NCBI GenBank assembly: GCA_963761775.1
Contig: CAVXIF010000001.1
Coordinates: 1-64,000, forward strand
DNA: 64,000 nt
Reading direction: 5' to 3'
Source: Parerythrobacter_A sp963761775
GTDB lineage: Bacteria > Pseudomonadota > Alphaproteobacteria > Sphingomonadales > Sphingomonadaceae
Positions 37,450-45,507 of this stretch are shown here, piece after piece. Numbering within the stretch: the stretch's first letter is position 1; each line of letters starts with the position of its first letter. The notes under the pieces are model-generated. The model was not told the DNA's origin and did no database searches. It saw nothing but the letters and a program-made list of their open reading frames with translations. The position numbers and the translations under genes are program-made.

Positions 37450-39105
37450 CTATGCGCGCGTCGCGGGACGAATGCCCGCTTCCTGCTGCTCCAGACCCGC
37501 TTGCGCCTGACCGGCCAGATCATCGCCTACGTTATCATCGGCCAGCGTATCGAGATGCATCAGGCGTTTGATAAGCGGACTGATGACCATCGCCGCGACG
37601 CCTACACCCATCGCGGCCCAACCGACCGTCGAATAGACGTCTAGCACCACTTGCTTGCCGGCTGCTTCGTCCAGTCCCTCCGCCCCGGTTGCTGCAGCGA
37701 TAAGGCCGGCAGCAAAGTTACCTGCTGCCGAAGCGAAGAACCATGTTCCCATAATAAGCGACGCCATGTGTGCGGGTGCGAGCCTGTTCATTGCGCTCAA
37801 GCCCACCGGGCTGAGGCAAAGTTCGCCGGTCGTGTGGAACAGGTAGATCAGGAAGATGAAGATCACCGGTGTCGGAACGGAGACGCCGACGCTGTTCGCG
37901 CCCCATACCAGTACAAGAAAACCCAGTCCGACTTGCACGAGGGCCAGACCGAATTTCAACGGCGTTGACGGTTCCTTTCCCTTGCGAGCCAGCCCCTGCC
38001 ACACCATCGCGAAGACCGGTGCCAGCAGCACGATATAGATCGCGTTGATGGATTGGAACATAGATGCATTCACGCCCTGCGTATCGACATGGCGGTCCGT
38101 GAACAGGTTGAGGCTGCTGCCCGCCTGCTCGAACAATGCCCAGAAGACGATGGACGTCAGGATCAGGAACATGGCAGCAAAGATGCGATCGCGCTCGTCC
38201 GCCGCCAGTTTCGTAACTGCGGTAAAGAGGACATAGAGCACCAGCCCGCCGCCGAACGCACCAAGGACGTAGCCTACCAGCGCCTGATACTGGACGGCGG
38301 CCCAGCACAGAACCACCATCGCCAGGCCCGCCCCGTAGATCATCCATTCGCGCCCGCCTGCAATTCTTTCGGGATGCTGGCTCTCGCCTTTGCCGAGCAG
38401 GAGCGGTTTGCCGAGAACGAAGAAAACGAGACCTATAAGCATGCCGATGCCGGCAAGGCCGAAGCCATATTCCCAGCCATAGGTCTGACCGAGATAGCCG
38501 CAGATGATCGACGCCGTCGCCGCGCCCACGTTAATGCCCATGTAAAAAATGGTGTAAGCGGGATCGCGGCGGATGTCGGTGCGCGAATAAAGCTGGCCGA
38601 CGATGACCGAGATATTCGCTTTCAGGAAACCCGAACCCACGATGATGAGCGCAAGCGCGAACCAGAACACGTTGATGGTCGGATCGGACTGCCCGCCCGA
38701 GCCTTCGAACGCCATGAAGAAGTGGCCGAAAGTTAGCAGCACGGCACCGAACAGCACTGCTTTACGCTGACCCAAATACTGGTCGGCGAGGTAGCCGCCG
38801 ACAACCGGTGTAATGTAAACCAAAGCCGTATAGGCACCGTAGATGATCGACGCTTCGCTGTCGCTGAACAACCAATGTTGCACGAGGTAAAAAATTAGCA
38901 GCGCCCGCATTCCGTAATAGGAAAAGCGTTCCCACATTTCCGCAAGGAACAACAGGAACAGCCCCTTGGGATGCCCCGCAAATTCGGGCTGCGGACGGGT
39001 AACTATGTAAGAACCGCCAAGCAAGAACGCCGCCAAGGCGACAACTGCTATCCAGAACACCCACATCTCGAAGAGGGAATCGAACGTGAAAATCAGTTCA
39101 TGCAT
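37450..39105 (-). CDS. POT-family proton-coupled oligopeptide transporter
   Basis: A 551-residue inner-membrane importer of di- and tripeptides with about fourteen hydrophobic segments. The PTR2/POT signatures are visible: LAEMWERFSYYGMRALLIFY (ExxER-type motif in helix 1) and FYMGINVGAATASIICGYLG, plus FHTTGELCLSPVGLS late in the sequence. The frame runs back to 39597, but ATG 39105 begins a typical N-terminus. It lies 17 nt downstream of the amidohydrolase operon start on the same strand. It is divergent from a GntR regulator 204 bp away, which may control it. Confidence 0.92.
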   Translation of the reverse strand: MHELIFTFDSLFEMWVFWIAVVALAAFLLGGSYIVTRPQPEFAGHPKGLFLLFLAEMWERFSYYGMRALLIFYLVQHWLFSDSEASIIYGAYTALVYITPVVGGYLADQYLGQRKAVLFGAVLLTFGHFFMAFEGSGGQSDPTINVFWFALALIIVGSGFLKANISVIVGQLYSRTDIRRDPAYTIFYMGINVGAATASIICGYLGQTYGWEYGFGLAGIGMLIGLVFFVLGKPLLLGKGESQHPERIAGGREWMIYGAGLAMVVLCWAAVQYQALVGYVLGAFGGGLVLYVLFTAVTKLAADERDRIFAAMFLILTSIVFWALFEQAGSSLNLFTDRHVDTQGVNASMFQSINAIYIVLLAPVFAMVWQGLARKGKEPSTPLKFGLALVQVGLGFLVLVWGANSVGVSVPTPVIFIFLIYLFHTTGELCLSPVGLSAMNRLAPAHMASLIMGTWFFASAAGNFAAGLIAAATGAEGLDEAAGKQVVLDVYSTVGWAAMGVGVAAMVISPLIKRLMHLDTLADDNVGDDLAGQAQAGLEQQEAGIRPATRA

Positions 39106-39309
39106 GGGCGGGCAGCGCCTTTTTGATCGATGAGCGTGTGCGCCGGCCCCTCGCCAGCGTGTCGCTGCGGCGGGTTCTAGCAAGTGTTTCAGTCTTGTGA
39201 AGCGCGTAAATCCCGTTGATGCGCACAATAGCCCCCTTGTCCGCGCGCTTGACCTGCTACGCTGTATTATGGCACTGCTGCACCTCTTTCTTAAGCCAGC
39301 CGAGGTTCG

Positions 39310-39651
39310 ATGCCCAGCAATTCCCGTCCGGTATATCTCAAGCTGCGCGACCGCATTGCGTCGGCGATCATTGCGGGGGACTACGAGGAGGGTGCAATGC
39401 TGCCGTCCGTGCGGGCCTATGCGGTCGAGCAGGGTGCGAACCCCCTGACCGTGGCCAAAGCCTACCAGCAGTTCCAGACCGACGGTTTCGTCGAGGTGCG
39501 GCGCGGCATAGGGATGTTTGTCAAGCCGGGCGCTGCCGAACAGCTGCGCGTGCGCGAGCGGGAGCGCTTTCTGGAAGAGGAGTGGCCCGCCATTCACGCG
39601 CGCATCCGCATTCTCGGCTTTGCACCGGCCGACCTTATGGCGGAGGCCTGA
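39310..39651 (+). CDS. GntR-family regulator (YtrA type)
   Basis: A 113-residue regulator consisting of little more than the GntR winged helix (PVYLKLRDRIASAIIAGDYE, MLPSVRAYAVEQGANPLTVAKAYQQ) and a short helical tail, as in the YtrA subgroup, which lacks a large ligand domain. It is divergently transcribed from the POT transporter and its natural targets would include the 39106-39309 intergenic region, which holds no other gene that I can see. The effector is unknown. Confidence 0.88.
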   Translation: MPSNSRPVYLKLRDRIASAIIAGDYEEGAMLPSVRAYAVEQGANPLTVAKAYQQFQTDGFVEVRRGIGMFVKPGAAEQLRVRERERFLEEEWPAIHARIRILGFAPADLMAEA

Positions 39652-39653
39652 CT

Positions 39654-39687
39654 GCCCTTTTTGCGGACAGGCTTTGAAAAAAAGGGC
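39654..39687. repeat. 9-bp inverted repeat after the GntR gene
   Basis: GCCCTTTTT (39654-39662) and AAAAAGGGC (39679-39687) are perfectly complementary around a 16-base spacer, beginning two bases after the GntR stop. It could form a stem with U/A-rich pairing and act as a weak transcription end, but no T-run follows it on the plus strand. A TTGACA hexamer at 39695-39700, a likely -35 element for ihfB, follows closely. Confidence 0.35.
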
Positions 39688-39768
39688 TTAACATTTGACA
39701 CTTCGGTGATTGTTTCGATGCCGGTTATCTGGCATGCCGTAATGCAAGCACCTGATGGGGAGAGGGCG

Positions 39769-40050
39769 ATGATCAGATCGGAACTGCTGCAAATTCTGGC
39801 GGACGAAAACCCCGGACTGCGCGCCGAGGAAATCGAGCAGATCGTCAATATCTTCTTCGAGGAAATTTCCGCGCGGCTGGCCGACGGGGGGCGGGTCGAA
39901 CTGCGCGGGTTCGGCGCGTTTTCCACGCGCGACCGCGATGCCCGCAAGGGCCGCAATCCGCGCACCGGAGAGCCGGTGGACGTCGCGGCGAAGCGGGTGC
40001 CCTATTTCAAACCTGGCAAGGACATGCGCGAACGGCTTAACGCCGACTGA
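39769..40050 (+). CDS. ihfB: Integration host factor subunit beta
   Basis: A 93-residue HU/IHF-family DNA-bending protein. MIRSELLQILADENPGL, the VELRGFGAF strand, the beta-arm RKGRNPRTGEPV with the intercalating proline, and PYFKPGKDMRERLN are conserved; the C-terminal pattern favours IHF-beta over HU. The frame opens earlier, but ATG 39769 has GGGGAGAGGG just upstream and gives the exact family length. It pairs with IHF-alpha, encoded outside the window. Confidence 0.9.
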   Translation: MIRSELLQILADENPGLRAEEIEQIVNIFFEEISARLADGGRVELRGFGAFSTRDRDARKGRNPRTGEPVDVAAKRVPYFKPGKDMRERLNAD

Positions 40051-40075
40051 TCGATTGCCGCTGTCGCCGACACTC

Positions 40076-40103
40076 TTGACCGGACCGGTAGCTTTGGTCT
40101 GAT
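40076..40103 (+). promoter_or_regulatory. Likely promoter of tRNA-Leu
   Basis: TTGACC at 40076-40081 and TCTGAT at 40098-40103 are separated by 16 bp and lie 14 bp before the tRNA 5' end, a normal layout for a sigma-70-type tRNA promoter. The -35 is a good match and the -10 is moderate. Confidence 0.45.
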
Positions 40104-40117
40104 AGGCCGCGCACTAT

Positions 40118-40202
40118 GCGGGCGTGGCGGAATGGTAGACGCAAGGGACTTAAAATCCCTCGAGCCTTGCTCGTGTGGGTTCGAGTCCCACCGCCCGCAC
40201 CA
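40118..40202 (+). tRNA. tRNA-Leu (anticodon UAA)
   Basis: An 85-nt class II tRNA. Acceptor strands GCGGGCG (40118-40124) and CGCCCGC (40192-40198) pair fully, with discriminator A at 40199 and encoded CCA at 40200-40202. The anticodon loop CTTAAAA gives anticodon TAA (UAA in the RNA). A variable arm typical of Leu and the T-loop TTCGAGT are present. The anticodon stem is GGGA/TCCC. Confidence 0.95.
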
Positions 40203-40352
40203 ACCCCAAGATAGCGAAAATGCCGCTGCCGGTTGGCGCGTTGTATCGGTAATAATCCCCAAACGCGCGTTAAGCATCGCTTCGCAACCGGTTGATAATC
40301 CTTTGGAGGCTAAGGGTGCGGCGAGGCTGCATGAAAGCGGCAGGGGAGCAAC

Positions 40353-41057
40353 ATGACGCAAATCGCGCCAATGGAGGCGGAGCCGGGGGGCGTGACCCAG
40401 GCTGCCAACGCATCGGCAGGCGTCGAGGAGCGCGCCGCGCCGCGTTTTACCCTGCTGATCCGTCCGGCCAAACTGCTTGTCGGCCCGTGCCAGATCGTCT
40501 GCGTCATCCGCGACCTGTCGGCCACCGGCATCAGCGTGCGCCTGTTCGAAGATGTAACATGGCGCGGGTTGATCCAGATCGAATTGCAAACGGGTGACCG
40601 CTACACGCTGGAGCATGTCTGGCATCGCGGCGCGGAAGCCGGGTTCCGGTTTCTCGACCCCGTGGCGGTCGAGGATGTGATTGCGCAAAACAGTTTTTAC
40701 CCGAAGCGCGACCTGCGGTTCGATATCGACCTGCCTGCGCGGCTGCGGATGCTGACCGGCAGCATCGAGGCGCAGCTCAACAACATATCACGGCAAGGCG
40801 GATTGCTGTCCTGCGAGACATTGCTTGCGCTAAACCAGCCATTGCGGATCGAAAGCGACCGGTTGCCCGATATCGAAGCGCGGGTCCGGTGGCGACACGA
40901 GGGGCTGTACGGGCTGGTGTTCGACACCACATTCTCGCTTGCCGCTCTGGCCGAAGCGGTGCGGACCACGCAGCCGGATTGTGCAGACAACGACATCCCG
41001 AAATCCGAAGCAGAACCGGCGGACGAAATCGAGGGCGCTGCGTTAACCAATTCATAA
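40353..41057 (+). CDS. Tandem PilZ-domain protein
   Basis: A 234-residue soluble protein with two PilZ-like beta-barrels in series. Domain 1 (about 30-105) has ...IRDLSATGISVRLF and RGAEAGFRFLDP. Domain 2 (about 118-195) starts with PKRDLRFDIDLPARL and has NNISRQGGLLS and the WRHEGLYGLVFD strand. PilZ domains bind cyclic di-GMP through an N-terminal RxxxR and a DxSxxG motif. Here the motifs are degenerate in both halves: DLSATG is best kept in domain 1, while NISRQG in domain 2 lacks the Asp. Nucleotide binding is therefore uncertain. The 150 bp before it carry no visible gene. Confidence 0.8.
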   Translation: MTQIAPMEAEPGGVTQAANASAGVEERAAPRFTLLIRPAKLLVGPCQIVCVIRDLSATGISVRLFEDVTWRGLIQIELQTGDRYTLEHVWHRGAEAGFRFLDPVAVEDVIAQNSFYPKRDLRFDIDLPARLRMLTGSIEAQLNNISRQGGLLSCETLLALNQPLRIESDRLPDIEARVRWRHEGLYGLVFDTTFSLAALAEAVRTTQPDCADNDIPKSEAEPADEIEGAALTNS

Positions 41058-41101
41058 CCAATAATCTTCACTTCCTGCCGTGACACACGACCACGGAGAA
41101 G

Positions 41102-42763
41102 ATGATGGCACGCCTCGACTCAACCGTTTCCACCGATGCAGATCCGACCCCCGATTTCAAACGCACGGACACCGAGCGCCATGTCGATGTAGCGATCATC
41201 GGTGCCGGCCCCGCTGGGCTGACCGCCGGATACCTGCTGACCAAGCAGGGCAAGCGCGTGGCGATCATCGAGAAAGACGAAACCTATGTCGGCGGGATCA
41301 GCCGCACGGTCGAACACGAGGGCTATCGCTTCGACATCGGCGGACATCGCTTTTTCTCCAAGAGCCAGCAGGTTGTCGATCTGTGGAACGAGATACTGCC
41401 GGACGATTTCATCCAGCGTCCGCGCATGAGCCGCATCTATTACGAGGGCAAATTCTACAGCTATCCGTTGCGCGCGTTCGAGGCGCTGGGCAATCTGGGC
41501 ATTCTGCGTTCCACGGCCTGCATGGTCAGTTACCTGCGTTACAAGCTGTTTCCCGTGAAGGACGTGAAGAGCTTCGAGGACTGGACCACCAACCAGTTCG
41601 GCCACAAGCTGTATTCGATCTTCTTCAAGACATACACCGAGAAGGTGTGGGGCATGCCTTGCAACGAGATGAGCGCAGACTGGGCCGCGCAGCGTATCAA
41701 GGGCCTGTCGCTGTGGAGCGCGGTGGTCGATGGCCTGAAACGCTCCATGGGGCTGAATAAAGCGCCGAACGACGGGCAAGCGGCCAAGACGTTGCTCGAG
41801 ACTTTCCGCTATCCCCGCCTAGGCCCCGGCATGATGTGGGATGCGGCGCGCGATGCCATCGAGGCGACCGGTAAGGGCGAGATCATCATGGGTCACGGCC
41901 TGGAACGGCTGGCCAGCGATGGCTCGGGCGGCTGGCGCATGACGGCAACGGGCGTCGACGGCACCCGCCAGACAATCATCGCCAAGGACGCCATCAGCAG
42001 CGCGCCAATGCGCGAGCTGGCCACGCGCCTCCACCCGCTGCCCGACACCACCTTACAGGCAGCGGATCTGAAGTATCGCGACTTCCTGACTGTGGCACTG
42101 AAAATCCGGTCCGAAGAACTGTTCCCCGACAACTGGATCTACATCCACGACGACAGCGTGCAGGTCGGCCGCGTGCAGAATTTCCGCAGCTGGTCGCCCG
42201 AAATGGTGCCGGACGAAGGCGTCGCCTGTGTTGGGTTGGAGTATTTCTGTTTCGAGGATGACGGGTTGTGGTCGTCTTCGGATGACGAATTGGTCGAACT
42301 GGCCAAGCGCGAAATGGCGCAGCTGGGCCTGTGCGACCCGGCAGACGTCATCGGCGGGGCGGTCGTGCGGCAGGAAAAGGCGTATCCGGTGTATGACGAG
42401 GATTACGCCACCAATGTCGAGGCGATGCGCGTCGAGCTGGAAGCACGCTTCCCGACGCTTCACCTGGTGGGCCGCAACGGGATGCACCGGTACAACAACC
42501 AGGACCATGCCATGATGACCGCGATGCTGACGGTCGAGAACATTATCGCTGGCGAGCGGGTGTATGACACCTGGTGCGTCAACGAGGATGCCGAATATCA
42601 CGAAGCGGGTGACGAAGGCGCGGCAAAGGCGATCGCGCCCGACAGCACGGCCCGGCCGGTTACCGCCGATCAGGCTGCCGCGCTCAGCTCGCTGATGCCG
42701 GTGCCCGAAAGGATTTCCGAAGATACCGACACACCCGAAGCCGAACCGCGCAAGGTCGCCTGA
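41102..42763 (+). CDS. NAD(P)/FAD-dependent oxidoreductase (amine-oxidase / UDP-galactopyranose-mutase-like fold)
   Basis: A 553-residue flavoprotein. The dinucleotide-binding motif VAIIGAGPAGLTAGYLL lies at about 29-45, followed by EKDETYVGGISRTVEHEGYR, and the C-terminal FAD contact is HRYNNQDHAMMTAML. The fold group includes UDP-galactopyranose mutases, protoporphyrinogen oxidases and carotenoid or polyprenyl oxidoreductases. A ribosome-binding site lies at GGAGAAG upstream. It is followed 28 bp later by a GtrA gene and then a GT-C glycosyltransferase, so a role in providing or modifying a sugar or polyprenyl donor for surface glycosylation is likely. The precise substrate is not readable. 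The acidic tail (about 500-553) is low-complexity. Confidence 0.8.
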   Translation: MMARLDSTVSTDADPTPDFKRTDTERHVDVAIIGAGPAGLTAGYLLTKQGKRVAIIEKDETYVGGISRTVEHEGYRFDIGGHRFFSKSQQVVDLWNEILPDDFIQRPRMSRIYYEGKFYSYPLRAFEALGNLGILRSTACMVSYLRYKLFPVKDVKSFEDWTTNQFGHKLYSIFFKTYTEKVWGMPCNEMSADWAAQRIKGLSLWSAVVDGLKRSMGLNKAPNDGQAAKTLLETFRYPRLGPGMMWDAARDAIEATGKGEIIMGHGLERLASDGSGGWRMTATGVDGTRQTIIAKDAISSAPMRELATRLHPLPDTTLQAADLKYRDFLTVALKIRSEELFPDNWIYIHDDSVQVGRVQNFRSWSPEMVPDEGVACVGLEYFCFEDDGLWSSSDDELVELAKREMAQLGLCDPADVIGGAVVRQEKAYPVYDEDYATNVEAMRVELEARFPTLHLVGRNGMHRYNNQDHAMMTAMLTVENIIAGERVYDTWCVNEDAEYHEAGDEGAAKAIAPDSTARPVTADQAAALSSLMPVPERISEDTDTPEAEPRKVA

Positions 42764-42791
42764 CCAAAGGTCGTATGGGGGAGGGTATGCC

Positions 42792-43191
42792 ATGCAGGCT
42801 CTGACACAACGGCTGCGCGATATCCGCCTGCTACGCTATCTGCTGGCGAGCGTAGGTGCGCTGGCGGTAGATGTCGGCTGTTTCCTTGCGGCCATGTCGT
42901 CGGGCATCACACCCGCTGCGGCATCGGCGTTCGGCTATTGCGCAGGCATCGTGGCACACTGGCTGCTGTCCAGCCGCACGGTCTTTACCGACACGGTCGG
43001 TCGCGGCCGGCAGCGGACGCGGCAAAAGGTGCTGTTCGTCGTGTCCGCGCTGCTTGGTCTGGGGGCCACCACGCTGATCGTGGGCGGCGGCAGACGCTCT
43101 GTCCATCGACCCGCGCCTCGGCAAGCTGGTTGCCATCGTGGTAAGTTTTGCGCTGACCTGGCTGGTGCGCAGCCGCATCGTCTTCCGCTAA
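42792..43191 (+). CDS. GtrA-family polyprenyl-phosphate-sugar flippase-like protein (frameshifted)
   Basis: A small four-helix membrane protein of about 132 residues after correction. GtrA proteins are thought to flip polyprenyl-phosphate-linked sugars to the periplasmic side for GT-C glycosyltransferases. Helices RYLLASVGALAVDVGCFLAA, ASAFGYCAGIVAHWLLSS and VLFVVSALLGLGATTLIV are in the first frame. The last (LVAIVVSFALTWLVRSRIVF) is in another frame. Dropping one G near 43085-43090 yields VGGADALSIDPRLGKLVAIV and a stop at 43189-43191. GGAGG at about 42779-42785 is the ribosome-binding site. Confidence 0.85.
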
Positions 43192-43192
43192 C

Positions 43193-44944
43193 GTGCCGCC
43201 CAGTATGCCGCACGCGGTCAACACGCGCATCGCCATCGTCTGGGCGGCGCTGGCGCTGATTCTGATGGCAGTCGGTCTGCCCGGCATTCTGGCGGGTGCG
43301 TTTCCCGATCCGGACGATACGTTGCGGCTGGTGCAGGTGCGCGATCTGCTGGCGGGGCAGGGCTGGTGGGATTTGCACCAGTACCGGATCGACGCACCAT
43401 CGGGCACGCTGATGCACTGGTCGCGGCTGGTGGATGCGCCGCTGGCACTGGTGATTGCGGCGTTCACACCTCTATTCGGACAAAGCGCGGCGGAAACGAT
43501 CGCGCTGATCCTCGTACCGCTACTGACGCTGGGCGCGGTGTTGTCCGTCGTCGGTCGGCTGGCGGCGCGCCTGTTCGACCTCGAAGTGGCGACGATGGCT
43601 TGTCTTGCCCTCGCCTTCCTAGCGCCGCTGGTAATTCAGTTGCAGCCGATGCGGATCGATCATCACGGCTGGCAGGTGCTGTCCGTGGCGATTGCCCTGT
43701 CGGCGGCGTTCGACACGAAGGCGTTGCGCGGGGGCCTGATTGCGGGTCTGGCGATGGCGGTGGGGGCGAACATATCGCTTGAAACGATACCGATGGCGGC
43801 GGTTTTCGGCGCGGTTTTCACGCTGCGCTGGTGGCGGGATGGTGGGCAACGCTGGTGGCTGGCAAGCTATATGGCGGCGTTGGCGACTGGCCTCGCTACG
43901 GTGTTTCTTGTGACGCGCGGTCTTTCCGACCTGGCACAGCATTGCGATGCCATCTCAACCGCGCATCTGGCGTTTTTCGCGATTGCGGCGGCGGGCGCCT
44001 GTGCGCTGGCGCTGATCGGAAATCTGCCGCGATACGCTGTGGTCGCGGGTCTGGCTGTAAGCGGTATTGCCGGATTGCTTGTCTTCGGAACAGCATCCCC
44101 CGCGTGCCTGCAATCGCCCTTTGCCGCGCTCGATCCGCTGGTGCGCGATTACTGGTATGTCAATGTGAAGGAAGGTCGTCCGGTCTGGGAACAGAGCCTG
44201 CGTCTGGCGGGCCCAGTCGTGTTCCAGCTGTTCGCGGCACTGGGTGTGACGTTGCGTTTGATGCGACGGCATGATGGCCATGTCTGGTTCGATTACGCAG
44301 TAATTCTGGTGGGCAGCATCATGCTGACACTTTTCGTATGGCGATCAAGCGCATTTGCCAGCGTCATTGCGCTTGTACCGCTGGGTTGGCTCCTGTCGCG
44401 CCTCCGTCTGCGCCTTGCGAAACCGGATTTGCGTGAGAAACTGTTGGCTGCGGTCCTGTTTGCGGCGGTTCTGCTGCCGTCCCTGCCCGTCACGCTAAGC
44501 GAGCCATTTATCGATACGCCTTCCAAAAGCACCGATGCGCCGGTCATCAGAGTGGCCGATTCCGGCTGTGGTATTGCCGATAATGCCGTCCTGCTGCGAA
44601 GCCTGCCGACCGGGACAATCTTCGCGCCGCTTGATATCGGACCCGACATCCTGCTCGATTCCGGCCACAGCGTTGTCGCAACGGGGCATCATCGCGCTGC
44701 CGATGCGATGCGCGATGTTATCGCAACCTATACCGGCACAACGCAGAATGCGCGGGCGCGCCTGGCGCGTTACGATGCGCGCTATGTCGTGATATGCAGC
44801 GACCTGGCCGAGCCGTGGCTGTTCAAACAGCGCAACCCGGCTTCATTTGCTGCTAGTCTAATGGACGGCGACCCGCCCGACTGGCTAGCTCGACTCGATG
44901 TCGGCGGACCGCCCGAATTGCTGGTCTATCGTATCGAACAATAA
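43193..44944 (+). CDS. GT-C-type integral membrane glycosyltransferase-like protein
   Basis: A 583-residue protein with about eleven to twelve membrane segments and a soluble C-terminal domain of about 130 residues. The first external loop carries the paired acidic residues FPDPDDTLRLVQVRDLL, typical of GT-C enzymes that use polyprenyl-phosphate sugars, and HWSRLVDAPL and MRIDHHGWQ further along are conserved-looking. It begins 1 nt after the GtrA stop (GTG start; ATG 43205 is an alternative), so flippase and transferase are coupled. It probably glycosylates a lipid, polysaccharide or protein in the periplasm. The acceptor is unknown. Confidence 0.78.
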   Translation: MPPSMPHAVNTRIAIVWAALALILMAVGLPGILAGAFPDPDDTLRLVQVRDLLAGQGWWDLHQYRIDAPSGTLMHWSRLVDAPLALVIAAFTPLFGQSAAETIALILVPLLTLGAVLSVVGRLAARLFDLEVATMACLALAFLAPLVIQLQPMRIDHHGWQVLSVAIALSAAFDTKALRGGLIAGLAMAVGANISLETIPMAAVFGAVFTLRWWRDGGQRWWLASYMAALATGLATVFLVTRGLSDLAQHCDAISTAHLAFFAIAAAGACALALIGNLPRYAVVAGLAVSGIAGLLVFGTASPACLQSPFAALDPLVRDYWYVNVKEGRPVWEQSLRLAGPVVFQLFAALGVTLRLMRRHDGHVWFDYAVILVGSIMLTLFVWRSSAFASVIALVPLGWLLSRLRLRLAKPDLREKLLAAVLFAAVLLPSLPVTLSEPFIDTPSKSTDAPVIRVADSGCGIADNAVLLRSLPTGTIFAPLDIGPDILLDSGHSVVATGHHRAADAMRDVIATYTGTTQNARARLARYDARYVVICSDLAEPWLFKQRNPASFAASLMDGDPPDWLARLDVGGPPELLVYRIEQ

Positions 44945-44953
44945 TCCAATCGG

Positions 44954-45448
44954 TCAGGCCGGGCGGAAATCCATCGCCGCGCCGTTCATGCAATACCGCT
45001 TGCCCGTCGGTTTCGGCCCGTCATTGAAGACATGGCCGAGATGACCGCCGCAGTCGGCGCACAGCACCTCCGTGCGGGGCACACCGATCTTGTAATCGGT
45101 ATCCAGCGCAATCGCACCCGGAAGCGGCTTCCAGAAACTGGGCCAGCCGGTGCCGCTGTCGAACTTGGTGCTGGAAGCAAACAGGCGGTTGCCGCAACCG
45201 GCACAGACGAAGGTGCCCTTGCGCTTCTCCTTGTCGAGCGGCGAGCTGTAGGGCCGTTCGGTTCCGGCCTTGCGCAGGATGCGGTATTCGCTGGCGGTCA
45301 GCCGCTTCTTCCATTCCGCATCGCTGCGCGCCTTGGGCCAGTTGCGCGCCTGTGCCGGACTGCTGCCGCAAGCGGCGAACATCGGCAGGGCAGCTCCTGC
45401 GGCAAGGACGGTCAGGAAACGGCGGCGCGGGGCATATTCGGTAAGCAT
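44954..45448 (-). CDS. msrB: Exported peptide-methionine (R)-S-oxide reductase MsrB
   Basis: Reduces methionine-R-sulfoxide. A 164-residue protein with RRRFLTVLAAGAALPMFAAC at the N-terminus, which reads both as a twin-arginine-like signal and as a lipobox ending in Cys27. The catalytic domain has zinc cysteines 82, 85, 130 and 133, and catalytic Cys153 in RYCMNGAAMDF. Export indicates a periplasmic repair role complementing the exported MsrA of 28938-29615. It is convergent with the GT-C gene, separated by 9 bp. Confidence 0.92.
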   Translation of the reverse strand: MLTEYAPRRRFLTVLAAGAALPMFAACGSSPAQARNWPKARSDAEWKKRLTASEYRILRKAGTERPYSSPLDKEKRKGTFVCAGCGNRLFASSTKFDSGTGWPSFWKPLPGAIALDTDYKIGVPRTEVLCADCGGHLGHVFNDGPKPTGKRYCMNGAAMDFRPA

Positions 45449-45507
45449 CGCCTGCCAATAGGGCAGCGCGGCTTAGCCCGCGCTGAACCGTCGCCTCGAA
45501 CTGGCCG

